Shown: positions 1 to 8,487 of the stretch, piece by piece
How the letters are laid out: every line of letters begins with the position of its first letter
Position numbering within the stretch: position 1 is the stretch's first letter
NCBI RefSeq assembly: GCF_019799945.1
Contig: NZ_JABGCH010000001.1
Location: 310,001 to 374,000 of the forward strand
Direction: 5' to 3'
From: Modestobacter marinus
GTDB lineage: Bacteria; Actinomycetota; Actinomycetes; Mycobacteriales; Geodermatophilaceae
DNA length: 64,000 bases
Notes under the pieces: model-generated
Told to the model about the DNA's origin: nothing
The model's database searches: none
Seen by the model: only the letters and a program-made list of their open reading frames with translations
Made by a program: the position numbers and the translations under genes

Positions 1-1115
1 CCGGTGTCGATGATCTGCTGCGCGATGCGCTGGGCCGTGTTCGAGGGGATCGCGAAGCCGACGCCGATGTTCCCGCTCTGGCTCTCCTGGCCGGGCAGGT
101 CGGTGGCGACGGCGGCGATGGCGGTGTTGATGCCGACGACCTCACCCGCGGCGTCGACCAGCGGGCCACCGGAGTTGCCCGGGTTGATCGCCGCGTCGGT
201 CTGCAGCGCGTCGATGACGGTCTGCTCCTGGTCCGACCCGGTGGCCACCGCGCGGTCGGTGGCGCTGATGATGCCGGTCGTCACCGTGTTGGACAGGCCC
301 AGCGGGGCGCCGATGGCGACGGCCACGTCACCGACCTGCACGTCGTCGGAGTCGGCGAACGTCGCCGGGGTCAGACCAGAGGCGTCGCTCAGGCGCAGCA
401 CGGCCAGGTCCGACGACGGGTCGGTGCCGACCACCGTGGCGTCGTAGAGGGTGCCGTCGGCGGTGCGCACCTGGACGGTCACGTCCGAGGTGCTGCTGTC
501 GAGCGAGACGACGTGGTTGTTGGTGAGCACGTAGCCGTCGTCGGTCAGCACCACACCGGAGCCGGACCCCGAGCCCGAGCTCGCGGTGACGTAGACCGTC
601 ACGACGCTGGGGGAGGCCTTCGCCGCGGCGGCGGTCGCGCTGGTCGCGGTCTCGGGGTCCTTGATGACGACGCTCTGGGCGGACGTCCCGTTCACCGTGG
701 CGACCGCGTCGTCGTCGGTCAGCGCCATCACACCCGCACCGGCGCCGCCACCGATCAGCGCCGCGCCGACCAGGCCGGCGGCGATGCCCAGCCGCCAGCG
801 CCCGCCCCGGCGGGCCGGCGGCTGGGTCGGGTCGGCCGGCGGCGCCGGGAAGACCGGCGGGACGGCGCCGGTCTGGCCGAACGGCTGGCTGCCCGACGGC
901 GGGCCGGCGTACGGCGCGTGCACGCCCCAGCCGACGGGCGGCCACGGCCGGTGACCGGTGTCCGCGGGGAACTGCTGCGTGTCCCCGGGAGCCGGGATCG
1001 GCTGCTGCGGGGGCACCTGACCGCTCGACTGCTGGGGCGCCCAGGCGGTCCCGGCGTCCGGCGTCCGGTCGGTGCCGTGTCCGGTCGCGTCGGCCGGGCG
1101 GTTCTGCTCAGTCAC
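1..1115 (-). CDS. HtrA/DegP-like trypsin-type serine protease, membrane anchored (3' end outside window)
   Basis: S1C-family serine protease expected to degrade or sense misfolded envelope proteins outside the membrane. A GTG start at 1115 follows GGAAGGA at 6-nt spacing. The N-terminal ~100 residues are Pro/Gln/Gly-rich and cytoplasmic, a single membrane span lies near residues 107-128, and the protease domain follows. The catalytic triad is visible: His201 in TNNHVV, Asp236 in SSDLAVL and Ser315 in GNSGGP. The C-terminal PDZ domain usual in this family would lie beyond the left edge. The reading frame upstream is continuous with the fetB-like gene (no stop codon between them), but the good ribosome-binding site argues for its own start. 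Confidence 0.93.
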   Translation of the reverse strand, partial: MTEQNRPADATGHGTDRTPDAGTAWAPQQSSGQVPPQQPIPAPGDTQQFPADTGHRPWPPVGWGVHAPYAGPPSGSQPFGQTGAVPPVFPAPPADPTQPPARRGGRWRLGIAAGLVGAALIGGGAGAGVMALTDDDAVATVNGTSAQSVVIKDPETATSATAAAAKASPSVVTVYVTASSGSGSGSGVVLTDDGYVLTNNHVVSLDSSTSDVTVQVRTADGTLYDATVVGTDPSSDLAVLRLSDASGLTPATFADSDDVQVGDVAVAIGAPLGLSNTVTTGIISATDRAVATGSDQEQTVIDALQTDAAINPGNSGGPLVDAAGEVVGINTAIAAVATDLPGQESQSGNIGVGFAIPSNTAQRIAQQIIDT

Positions 1116-1238
1116 TGCTGGTCCTTCCCACGGCGACGGCAGGACCTCCCCGCCGCGCTGACACCACTGTGCGCCCCGGCACTGGGGCGCCCCTGGTGGT
1201 GTCCTGTGAAGTCCCTGGACGCGTCGGTGCGGCCGGTC

Positions 1239-2000
1239 ACCCCCGCAGCGCGCCCGGGCGACCGCTTCCACGGTCACCCAGACGGAGATCGCCTCGGCGG
1301 CCAGGAGGCCGGCGAGCACGAGGAGCTGGGCGGCCCCGGCCTGGACGGCGCTGCCTCCGCCGAGCAGCACGCCGACGAACGCGCCGGGCAGCGTCACCAG
1401 GCCGACCGTCCGGGTCTGGTCCAGGGCCGGCACCAGGGCGGTGGCCGCGACCGGGCGGGCGACCAGCAGGACGGCGTCGCGGGCATGGAAGCCCAGGCTC
1501 AGCGCGCCCTCGACCTCGCCCCGGCGCTGCTCGAGCTCGTCGCGCAGCCGCCGCCCGGCCAGCGAGGTGGCCGTCATGGCGCCGCCGATGACGATGCCGG
1601 CGACCGGGATCACCGCGATGCCCGCCAGCGGCACCGACCCGCTGAACAGCACGACGCCGACGACCGGTGCCGCCCCGGCGGCGATGGCCAGCCCACTGGC
1701 ACCCACCCGGCGGGCGGCTCCGGCGCTGCGCAGCGGACGGCGGGTGATCCGGCCGGCCGCGGTTACCGCCGCGACACCGAGCATGAGCAGCGCGAAGGCG
1801 ACCGACAGCCACAGCGAGCGCAGGACGGCCGCGAGGACGGCGGAGACGGCGGCCAGCTGCACCGTGGCCCGGACGACGGCGATGACGGCCGGTCGGTCCT
1901 GGCCGAGCCCGGACAGCCGGCCGGCCGCCGCGGCGATCGCCGTGAGCGCCAGGAGTGCGACGACCAGACCCGGCCCCAGGTCCACCACCGAGCTGCCCAC
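1239..2000 (-). CDS. FetB/YbbM-like ABC transporter permease (UPF0014), 3' end undefined
   Basis: Integral membrane protein of the UPF0014 family; E. coli FetB is an iron-export permease. Family features are visible: the N-terminal RATVQLAAVS segment, PVAGIVIGGAMTATSLAGRR in the middle, and TLPGAFVGVLLGG before the last helix. GTG 2000 (MGSSVVDLG) is chosen; GTG 1988 and 1985 are alternatives and none has a strong ribosome-binding site. Homology ends near 1245, yet no stop codon occurs in this frame and it stays open into htrA at 1115. One extra G in the five-G run at 1240-1244 would create an immediate TGA. No FetA-type ATPase gene is adjacent inside the window. Confidence 0.8.
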
Positions 2001-2174
2001 GGGGCGACATCGTGCCGGTCGCCGCCCGTCCCGACCCGGCAGTTCCCGGGGACGGGCGTCCGGCGCGCCGGGGGAGCCGACGATCGACGGGCGCGATGGG
2101 CACGGATCGGGGACCCTCGGTACCGGGTCAACCACCCCCCGTCCACTCCCGCTCGTCGCCCCCGGAGGTCGTCG

Positions 2175-2831
2175 GTGTCGCGCCGCCCTGGTCTGCTCGC
2201 CCGCAGCGGGATCGTCCTGCTGCTCACCTGCGCCGGGGCGGTGGCCGCGGTCGGGGGGATCTCGCTCGCCGGGTCCGGGCTCCTCGCCGTCGTCCTCGCC
2301 GCCGTCGTGAGCGGCTGCCTGGCCGCGGGGATCGCCCGGGACACGCCGTCCTGGCGGCGCCGACCGATCGAGGTCGCCTGGCGGGCGGCGGTCACCACGG
2401 TCGCCGTGCTGCTGGTGCTCAACGGCCTGGCGGTGGTCGCCGGCAGCGCGATCACCTCGGGACTGGTGGGGGCCGCCGTGCTCGCCGTCGTGGCGCGCTG
2501 GGCCGTCCGGGCGACGCGGGCGGAGCGCCGGTCGCGGACCGTGGCGGCCGTCGTCCCGCTGGACGTCCCGGGCGACGTCCGCAGCCTGTCGGTCCCGGAG
2601 CTCGGCCGGGAGTGGGTGCGCACCTCGGCCGTGCTCCGCGAGGTCCAGGACACCGCCGTCCGGCAGGGGCTGGTTCGGCGCCGGCAGGAGGCGCTCGACG
2701 AGCTGGAGCGGCGGGACCCGGTCGGGTTCGCGCGGTGGCTGGCCTCCGGTGCCACCGTCGACGACGACCCGACGGTCTACGTCGCCGAGCGGCCCCGCGA
2801 CGAGGGACCCGCGGGCTCCCAGGCGGCCTGA
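2175..2831 (+). CDS. Four-helix membrane protein of unknown function
   Basis: Predicted 218-aa protein. GTG 2175 is preceded by GGAGG (2164-2168) at proper spacing. Hydrophobic segments lie near residues 10-30, 32-53, 70-90 and 92-110, followed by a charged, probably cytoplasmic tail of about 100 residues rich in Arg and Glu and likely helical (ELGREWVRTSAVLREVQ). I do not recognise the family. It is divergently oriented from fetB, with about 170 bp between them, and ends 52 bp before the tRNA gene. No catalytic motif is visible. Confidence 0.75.
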   Translation: MSRRPGLLARSGIVLLLTCAGAVAAVGGISLAGSGLLAVVLAAVVSGCLAAGIARDTPSWRRRPIEVAWRAAVTTVAVLLVLNGLAVVAGSAITSGLVGAAVLAVVARWAVRATRAERRSRTVAAVVPLDVPGDVRSLSVPELGREWVRTSAVLREVQDTAVRQGLVRRRQEALDELERRDPVGFARWLASGATVDDDPTVYVAERPRDEGPAGSQAA

Positions 2832-2883
2832 CCTCCGGATCCGGCCGGCCGGGGACGACCGGTAGCCTCGACGCGAGCGTCCT

Positions 2884-2955
2884 GCCCCATTAGCTCAGTG
2901 GTAGAGCACTCGCCTTGTAAGCGAGCGGTCGTCCGTTCAATCCGGACATGGGGCT
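2884..2955 (+). tRNA. tRNA-Thr (anticodon TGT)
   Basis: Complete cloverleaf. The acceptor stem GCCCCAT pairs with ATGGGGC (2948-2954); the D arm is TAGCTCAGTGGTAGAGCA; the anticodon stem CTCGC/GCGAG encloses loop CTTGTAA with anticodon TGT; the T arm GTCCG/CGGAC encloses TTCAATC. The discriminator base is T and the CCA end is not encoded (CCC follows). A TAGCCT box at 2863-2868 is a plausible -10 element. Confidence 0.95.
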
Positions 2956-3043
2956 CCCGTTGCCGTCGCGTGCCGGCCGGTGGCGTGCCAGGGTCGGTGC
3001 CGTCCGCTGCCGTCCGGGCAGCCCCGCGGCGAGGAGCCACCGC

Positions 3044-3250
3044 ATGAGCGACCACGTGTACCGGCTGAGCGAGATCGTCGGCAGCTCCACCACCAGCGTC
3101 GACGACGCCATCCGCACCGCCGTCCGCAAGGCCTCGCAGACGGTGCGCAACATCGAGTGGTTCGAGACCAGCGAGATCCGCGGTCAGGTCGTCGACGGCG
3201 ACGTCGCGTACATCCAGGTCACGATGAAGATCGGATTCCGCGTCGACTGA
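3044..3250 (+). CDS. Dodecin flavin-binding protein
   Basis: Predicted 68-aa protein matching the dodecin family, small proteins that assemble into hollow dodecamers storing riboflavin, FMN or FAD and buffering free flavin. Start ATG 3044 follows GAGGAG (3031-3036). Family features seen: N-terminal VYRLSEIVGSS, the helix SVDDAIRTAVRKA, the NIEWFE strand carrying the flavin-stacking Trp, and the C-terminal IQVTMKIGFRVD strand. Length is normal for the family. It stands alone 88 bp after the tRNA gene. Confidence 0.95.
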   Translation: MSDHVYRLSEIVGSSTTSVDDAIRTAVRKASQTVRNIEWFETSEIRGQVVDGDVAYIQVTMKIGFRVD

Positions 3251-3254
3251 AGGA

Positions 3255-3283
3255 GGACCCCGTTCGGCCTCCTGCAGGGGTCC
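3255..3283 (+). terminator. Possible hairpin terminator after dodecin
   Basis: GGACCCC (3255-3261) pairs with GGGGTCC (3277-3283) across a 15-nt loop, 4 nt after the dodecin stop codon. There is no T tract, as usual at this G+C. The stem is short, so support is modest. Confidence 0.35.
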
Positions 3284-3320
3284 GCCGCGAGCTTGCGAGC
3301 GATGGGGGCAGGGCGTCTTC

Positions 3321-3719
3321 TCAGTCGAAGCTGCCGGCGCCGCCCTGCCGGTACCGGGACCGCCGCTCGGCCCGCTCGCGTTCCGCGCGCTCGGCGCGCA
3401 CCTCGGCGGTGGTGCCGGGCGGCCACCCCGCCTTGACCGCCCGGTGCTCGGTCGTCTCGGTCATGTAGGCGACGGAGAACAGCAGGCCGATGAGCATCCC
3501 GCCGCCCGCGGCGGCCAGCCGGACGGCCAGGTCCAGCGGGGGGACCAGCAGGCACAGCGCGACGACCGGAGCCATCTGCACGAGGGCGCGGGCCAGGTGC
3601 CGCCACACCCAGGTGCGCCGGGTCGTGTCCTCGAGCACCCAGTCCGACAGCGACCGGGGGAGCCCGCCGCCGAAGGCGTACCAGACCCACTGCACCGGGT
3701 TCGGTCGGCCAGTGGGCAC
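3321..3719 (-). CDS. DUF5313 family membrane protein
   Basis: Predicted 132-aa protein with the DUF5313 hallmark PVQWVWYAFGGGLPRSLSDW near residues 8-27, followed by two hydrophobic segments (about 45-65 and 68-87) and a basic, Glu/Arg-rich C-terminal tail after residue 100. The family is found mainly in mycobacteria and relatives and has no known function. It is the downstream gene of a probable unit with the CPA1 antiporter, whose stop codon lies 20 bp upstream of this start. Confidence 0.85.
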   Translation of the reverse strand: MPTGRPNPVQWVWYAFGGGLPRSLSDWVLEDTTRRTWVWRHLARALVQMAPVVALCLLVPPLDLAVRLAAAGGGMLIGLLFSVAYMTETTEHRAVKAGWPPGTTAEVRAERAERERAERRSRYRQGGAGSFD

Positions 3720-3738
3720 ACCGCAACCGTAGGCCCGC

Positions 3739-5391
3739 TCAGAGCCGGGACACCCACGTGTTGCGGGTCGCCGCCTCCTCGTAGTCCAGCTCGCGCAGGA
3801 CCGCGCGCACGACCTCCTCGTCGACGTGGCCCTTGTCGCGCTCCTCCATGAGCACCCGGCGCTGGATGGTGAGCACCTCCTGGCGCATCCGGTGGAACCG
3901 GCGGGCGCGGCGGCGGCCCTGCTCGGCCTCGTCCTCCTCCTCGGCCCGGACCGCCTGGGTCATCGTCCGGGTGCGGGCCAGCAGCGGGCCGCGGATCCGG
4001 TCGGCCCAGGCCCTCAGCCGCTCCTCGTCGACCTTCGGGGAGAGCTCGGCGACGAGCTGGTCGACCCGCTGCAGCGCCGCGGCGGTGGCCCGCTCCTGCA
4101 GGTGCAGCTCCTCCTCGGCGTCCCGCTGCGTCTGGTCGGGGTCCCGCACGCCGAGCCGGCGGATCAACCCGGGCAGGGTCAGCCCCTGCAGCAGCAGGGT
4201 GCCGATCGTGACGGCGAAGGCGAGGAACTGCAGCGCCTCCCGGTCGGGGAACGGGTCGCCGTCGACCGTCGTCGGCAGGGCGGCGGCGACCGCGAGGGTC
4301 ACCACCCCGCGCATCCCCGTCCAGGAGATGACCACCTGGTGCGTCCAGGGCGGCCGTTCCGGCGGCTGCCAGCCCTCCCGGCCGGGGTGGGGTGCCCGGC
4401 GCAGTGCCTCCAGCCCGAAGACGAACAGCGCCCGGACGACGATCACCGTGACCAGCACCGCCACCGCGGCCCACAGCAGGGAGACGTTGGACCGCTCGGA
4501 CTCCTCGACCGCGCCCACGACGTACCGCAGCTGCAGGCCGATCAGGGCGAACACGACGGCCTCGAGCAGCAGGTCCAGCGACGACCACAGCGGCTGCTCC
4601 TGCAGCCGGGTGGCGTACCCGGCCTCCGGCGAGCGGTGCCCCAGGTAGATGCCCGCCGCGACGACCCCGAGCACGCCCGAGCCGTGCAGCTCCTCGGCGA
4701 GCAGGTACGCGGCGAACGGCACGATCAGGCTCAGCACCGACTCGACCACCGGGTCGTCCAGCCGCATCCGGACGGCGTGCACCGCGATGCCCAGCGCCAG
4801 GCCCACGCCGACGCCGGCCACCACGGCCAGGCCGAACGCGCCCGCGGCCGAGCTCCAGTCCAGGCCGAGCACGCCGCCGCCGGCGCCGAGGACCGCGGCC
4901 AGCGCCACCTTGTAGAAGGTGAGCGCCGCGGCGTCGTTGATCAGGCTCTCGCCGGACAGCACGGTCATCAGCGGCCGGGGCAGCCCGAGCTGGCGGCCGA
5001 TCGAGGCGGCGGAGACGGCGTCCGGCGGGGCCACGATCGCGCCGAGCACCAGGGCCACCGGCATCGGGAGGCCGGGCACGACCACCCGGGCGACGAGCGC
5101 GACGGCGACGGCGGTGACCAGCACCAGGACGACGCCCAGCTGCACGATCGGGTGCAGCAGCGCGCGGAAGCCGACGTAGGAGACGCCCAGCGCCGAGGAG
5201 TAGAGGAGCGGCGGCAGCACCACGGCCAGCAGCAGCTCGCCGTCGATGTCGGCCTCCGGCACGCCCGGCAGGAAGCTCACCGCGAACCCCACGACGACCA
5301 GCAGCAGCGGCGCCTGCCAGCCCAGGCGGCGGGCGACCGCCGCCACCCCCACCGCGCCCAACGCCAACAGCAGGAGTTCCGCGCCGTCCAC
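3739..5391 (-). CDS. CPA1-type Na+/H+ antiporter
   Basis: Predicted 550-aa cation/proton antiporter of the monovalent CPA1 (NhaP/NHE-like) family, expected in the cytoplasmic membrane for pH and sodium homeostasis. GTG 5391 (VDGAELLLLALG) is preferred over the upstream ATG 5436 because GGGAGGGGG precedes it. About 12 hydrophobic helices cover residues 1-390, with family motifs LGAIVAPPDAVSAASI, SGESLINDAAAL and WTGMRGVVTLAVAAALP. A cytoplasmic tail of about 150 residues (400-550) is highly charged and helical, as in Na+/H+ exchanger tails. The GESLINDA motif contains the ion-binding Asp. Confidence 0.93.
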   Translation of the reverse strand: MDGAELLLLALGAVGVAAVARRLGWQAPLLLVVVGFAVSFLPGVPEADIDGELLLAVVLPPLLYSSALGVSYVGFRALLHPIVQLGVVLVLVTAVAVALVARVVVPGLPMPVALVLGAIVAPPDAVSAASIGRQLGLPRPLMTVLSGESLINDAAALTFYKVALAAVLGAGGGVLGLDWSSAAGAFGLAVVAGVGVGLALGIAVHAVRMRLDDPVVESVLSLIVPFAAYLLAEELHGSGVLGVVAAGIYLGHRSPEAGYATRLQEQPLWSSLDLLLEAVVFALIGLQLRYVVGAVEESERSNVSLLWAAVAVLVTVIVVRALFVFGLEALRRAPHPGREGWQPPERPPWTHQVVISWTGMRGVVTLAVAAALPTTVDGDPFPDREALQFLAFAVTIGTLLLQGLTLPGLIRRLGVRDPDQTQRDAEEELHLQERATAAALQRVDQLVAELSPKVDEERLRAWADRIRGPLLARTRTMTQAVRAEEEDEAEQGRRRARRFHRMRQEVLTIQRRVLMEERDKGHVDEEVVRAVLRELDYEEAATRNTWVSRL

Positions 5392-5542
5392 CGTTCCCCC
5401 TCCCGGACCGCCGGATCGCCGGCGGTCCCGGTCCATCGTCGGCGGTCCCCGTCCGCCGGGCAGGACGAGGGCACCTCGGCTGCCGTCCCCCCGCCGACCA
5501 GGTCGTGAGCTCCGCTCACGATCGGGCGGGTACGGTGCGGCG

Positions 5543-6457
5543 GTGGACGAACGGCGTGCAGGGGTGGGGGTCGGACTCGGCGCCTACGCCCTGTGGGGAC
5601 TCTTCCCGCTCTACTTCCCGCTGCTGGAGCCGGCCGGCGGGCTGGAGATCGTGGCGCACCGGGTGGCGTGGTCGCTGGTGTTCGTCGGGCTGCTGCTCAC
5701 CGTCCGCCGCAACTGGGACCAGGTCCGCGCCGCCGTGCGGCGTCCTCGCTCGATGCTGGTGCTGGCCGCCGCGGCCGCGCTCATCTCGGTGAACTGGCTG
5801 GTCTACGTCTACGCGGTCAACTCGGGGCACGTCGTCGAGGCGTCCCTGGGCTACTTCATCAACCCGCTGGTCAGCGTCGTCCTCGGGGTGTTCGTCTTCC
5901 GCGAGCGGCTGCGGTGGCTCCAGTGGGTCGCCGTGGGGATCGCCGTGGTGGCGGTCGTCGTGCTGACCGTCGACTACGGCCAGCCGCCGTGGATCGCGCT
6001 GGCCCTGGCCGTCACCTTCGGCCTCTACGGCCTGCTGAAGAAGCTGGTGCGCGTGTCGGCGGCGCCCGGGCTGTTCCTGGAGACCGTGGTCGTCGTCGTC
6101 CCGGCGCTGGTCGTCATGGGCGTCCTGGCGGGGAAGGGGGACGCCGCGTTCGGGCACGCCGGAGTCGGGCACGCGCTGCTGCTGGTGGGCTCCGGGATCG
6201 CCACCGCCATCCCGCTGCTGCTGTTCGCGGCCGCCGCGAGCCGGGTGCCGCTGTCGACGATCGGGCTGATGCAGTACCTGACCCCGCTGATGCAGCTGGC
6301 CATCGGCGTCTTCGTCTACTCCGAGCCGATGCCCCCGGCCCGGCTGGCCGGCTTCGCGATCGTCTGGCTGGCGCTGGCGGTGTTCACCGTCGACAGCCTC
6401 CGCGCCGCCCGCACCGCCCGGCGGGCGCCGACGGACCAGGTGCCGGCCGTCGTCTGA
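5543..6457 (+). CDS. rarD: RarD-type EamA/DMT superfamily transporter
   Basis: Predicted 304-aa ten-helix drug/metabolite transporter, closest to RarD (chloramphenicol-sensitive protein family); substrate unknown. Visible RarD features: GLGAYALWGLFPLYF near residues 9-23, EIVAHRVAWSLVF, NWLVYVYAVNSGHVVEASLG, YFINPLVSVVLGV, and GLMQYLTPLMQL near the end. GTG 5543 sits 6 nt after a TACGGT -10-like box (5531-5536), so its mRNA may be leaderless; no ribosome-binding site is visible. Confidence 0.92.
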   Translation: MDERRAGVGVGLGAYALWGLFPLYFPLLEPAGGLEIVAHRVAWSLVFVGLLLTVRRNWDQVRAAVRRPRSMLVLAAAAALISVNWLVYVYAVNSGHVVEASLGYFINPLVSVVLGVFVFRERLRWLQWVAVGIAVVAVVVLTVDYGQPPWIALALAVTFGLYGLLKKLVRVSAAPGLFLETVVVVVPALVVMGVLAGKGDAAFGHAGVGHALLLVGSGIATAIPLLLFAAAASRVPLSTIGLMQYLTPLMQLAIGVFVYSEPMPPARLAGFAIVWLALAVFTVDSLRAARTARRAPTDQVPAVV

Positions 6458-6566
6458 GGGGGGCCTCGCGCGGCGGCCGCGGACTGTCAGAGGGCCCGGC
6501 TACCGTCGACGACGACCCACCCGGGAGCGCCGCCGCGGCGCCCCACCGCAGCGAGAGGCACCCGTC

Positions 6567-6932
6567 ATGAGCACCGACACCGCGTTCGCCGGCCCCGAGC
6601 TCGAGCCGGCCGGACCGGTGCCCGCGGACGGTGCCGGTGGTGCGGATGAGGCGGCTGAGGCCCCCGCGACTGTGAGCCTGCCCGCACGCGAGCGCGAGAT
6701 GCTGGCCTTCGAGCGCCAGTGGTGGCGGTACGCGGGGGCTAAGGAGGCGGCGATCCGCGAGCGCTTCGGACTGTCCGCCACCCGCTACTACCAGGTGCTC
6801 AACGCCCTGGTCGACCGGCCCGAGGCGCTCGCCGCCGACCCCCTGCTGATCCGCCGCCTGCGGCGCATGCGCGCGACGCGGCAGCGACAGCGTTCTGGCC
6901 AGGTCCTGGGCAGCGAGCGCAGACCCGGCTAA
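6567..6932 (+). CDS. DUF3263 family protein
   Basis: Predicted 121-aa soluble protein. The Ala/Glu-rich N-terminal 40 residues are low complexity. Residues 41-105 carry the DUF3263 signature: REREMLAFERQWWRYAGAKE, then IRERFGLSATRYYQVLN and a basic tail with LIRRLRRMRATR. The pattern resembles a helix-turn-helix segment (RFGLSATRYYQVLNALV), so DNA binding is plausible but unproven. It lies 5 bp upstream of the LytR_C gene; this pairing is common in actinobacteria (from memory), which suggests a shared cell-envelope role. Confidence 0.9.
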   Translation: MSTDTAFAGPELEPAGPVPADGAGGADEAAEAPATVSLPAREREMLAFERQWWRYAGAKEAAIRERFGLSATRYYQVLNALVDRPEALAADPLLIRRLRRMRATRQRQRSGQVLGSERRPG

Positions 6933-6937
6933 CCTCT

Positions 6938-8473
6938 GTGACTGTGGGGAGGCATGCGGCATCAGGCAGTGAGGGCGTTTCGCCGGAGGCCGTGCCGGGG
7001 ACGGGACGCCGTCGGGCCGACGAGCGCGCACCCCGGATCGCCGCCCCGTCGGTGGGCGAGCCCGCCACCGACGTCCGTCGGCCGGCCACCGTGGTCACCG
7101 ACCCCCCGGCGTTCCGCGCCGAGGACCGCCCCGCCCCCCGGGGGGCCGGCCTGCCGGCCTCCGCGAGCCTGACCGGGACGCCCGGGCCGCTCGGCGGCCG
7201 GGCCGACCGCCGCCGCGACGGGCTGCTCCCGGCCGGGGCGGACCCGTCGTCCCGCCCCTCGCCCGTGGGGCGGCGCACCGGCGTGCCCCCGGAGGGTGGC
7301 CGTCGCCGCACCGACCGGCCGGCTGCCCCGCCGCTGCGCCGGACGGAGTTCCCGGACAGCACCGGGCCGATGGGTCCGTCGGGAGGCCCCGGGACCTCCG
7401 TCGACCGGCCGGCCGGCCGGCCGATCGTGCCGCCGGCCCCGCCGCGGCGCAGCGTGAGCCCGCACGTCCGCGCCGAGCAGCAGGCCCCGGCGCGACCGAG
7501 CACCCCCGCACCCCCTCCCACCGCCGCGTCGCCCCGGGTGGTCACCCCCGCCCGGCCGGCTGCTGCGCAGCCGCCGCAGGACGCCACCCAGCGGGTGGCG
7601 CCCGCGCCCGCCGACTCCGGCCCCACTAGGGCTGCCACGCGCCCGCCGGCGTCCGGTTCCCAGCCCACGCGCGGTCCGCAGACCCCCGCCCGGCCCGAGC
7701 CGCCCGCGGCCCTCACCACCGTGGCGCCGGAACGGCCGGCCGATCCGCCGGTCGACCGGGCGCCCGAGGCGGTCCGCGGACCGGCCAGCGGACCGGTCGG
7801 CGGTCCCGTGGGCGGGCGCGCCGCCGTCCGGGCCGAGCGCCAGGCGGCGGAGGCCGCGCGCAAGAAGGCGGGCAAGCGGGCGCCGTCGGGTGCGCAGGCG
7901 TCCACGGGCGCCAGTCGCGTGACCCAGCCGGCCGAGGACCAGCGCCCGGGCGCGCCCCGCCGGGCGGTCCAGGGGCTGCTCGGCGTCGTCGTCGTCGCAC
8001 TGGTCGTGCTGGGCGTGTGGTCGTTCACCTCGCCGGCGGCCGAGGTGACCTCGGCACGGACCCCGGCGCAGTCCCCGGCCACGAGCAGCGCGCCGGCGAC
8101 CTCGGCGGCCCCCGAGGCGGCGGCCCCGGAGGCCGCGGTGCCCGCGGTCGAGGAGGTCCCCGCCCCGGTGGGACCGGTCCGCGCCCCGATCACCGTGCTC
8201 AACAGCACGGCCATCAACGGGCTGGCCGGTGACGTCGGGGACCAGTTCAGCGCGGCCGGCTGGGAGGTCGTCGGCACCGCCGCCTACCCCGGCTCGGACG
8301 TCGCGGCCACCACCGTCTACCACACCGACGGCGACGTCCAGCAGGAGCAGGCGGCGGCCCAGCTGGTCGAGCAGTTCCCCGACCTGGTCGGTCCCGCGGT
8401 CCGGTTCTTCGAGGTCCCCGGGGTGGCCAGCCCCGGCCTGGTCGTCGTCGCGACGGGGAACTGGCGGCCCTGA
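6938..8473 (+). CDS. LytR C-terminal-domain membrane protein
   Basis: Predicted 511-aa protein with a long disordered cytoplasmic region (residues 1-340, rich in Pro, Arg, Ala), one membrane span near 345-366, an Ala/Pro linker, and an extracellular LytR_C domain near 415-508 starting ITVLNSTAINGLAGDVGDQF. LytR_C domains accompany LytR-CpsA-Psr enzymes that attach glycopolymers to peptidoglycan; here there is no LCP catalytic domain, so an accessory role is likely. GTG 6938 opens the longest frame; GTG 6944 is equally possible because TAACCT (6930-6935) lies 8 nt before it. The cytoplasmic part is unusually long for the family. Confidence 0.85.
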   Translation: MTVGRHAASGSEGVSPEAVPGTGRRRADERAPRIAAPSVGEPATDVRRPATVVTDPPAFRAEDRPAPRGAGLPASASLTGTPGPLGGRADRRRDGLLPAGADPSSRPSPVGRRTGVPPEGGRRRTDRPAAPPLRRTEFPDSTGPMGPSGGPGTSVDRPAGRPIVPPAPPRRSVSPHVRAEQQAPARPSTPAPPPTAASPRVVTPARPAAAQPPQDATQRVAPAPADSGPTRAATRPPASGSQPTRGPQTPARPEPPAALTTVAPERPADPPVDRAPEAVRGPASGPVGGPVGGRAAVRAERQAAEAARKKAGKRAPSGAQASTGASRVTQPAEDQRPGAPRRAVQGLLGVVVVALVVLGVWSFTSPAAEVTSARTPAQSPATSSAPATSAAPEAAAPEAAVPAVEEVPAPVGPVRAPITVLNSTAINGLAGDVGDQFSAAGWEVVGTAAYPGSDVAATTVYHTDGDVQQEQAAAQLVEQFPDLVGPAVRFFEVPGVASPGLVVVATGNWRP

Positions 8474-8487
8474 CCGGTCCCGCGGGC

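Noticed and set aside
513-2831. A 772-codon plus-strand open frame across the htrA and fetB genes
   Set aside because: Its first ~550 codons are low-complexity and antisense to clear htrA and fetB coding; only the last 218 codons (from 2175) have a ribosome-binding site and protein-like sequence.
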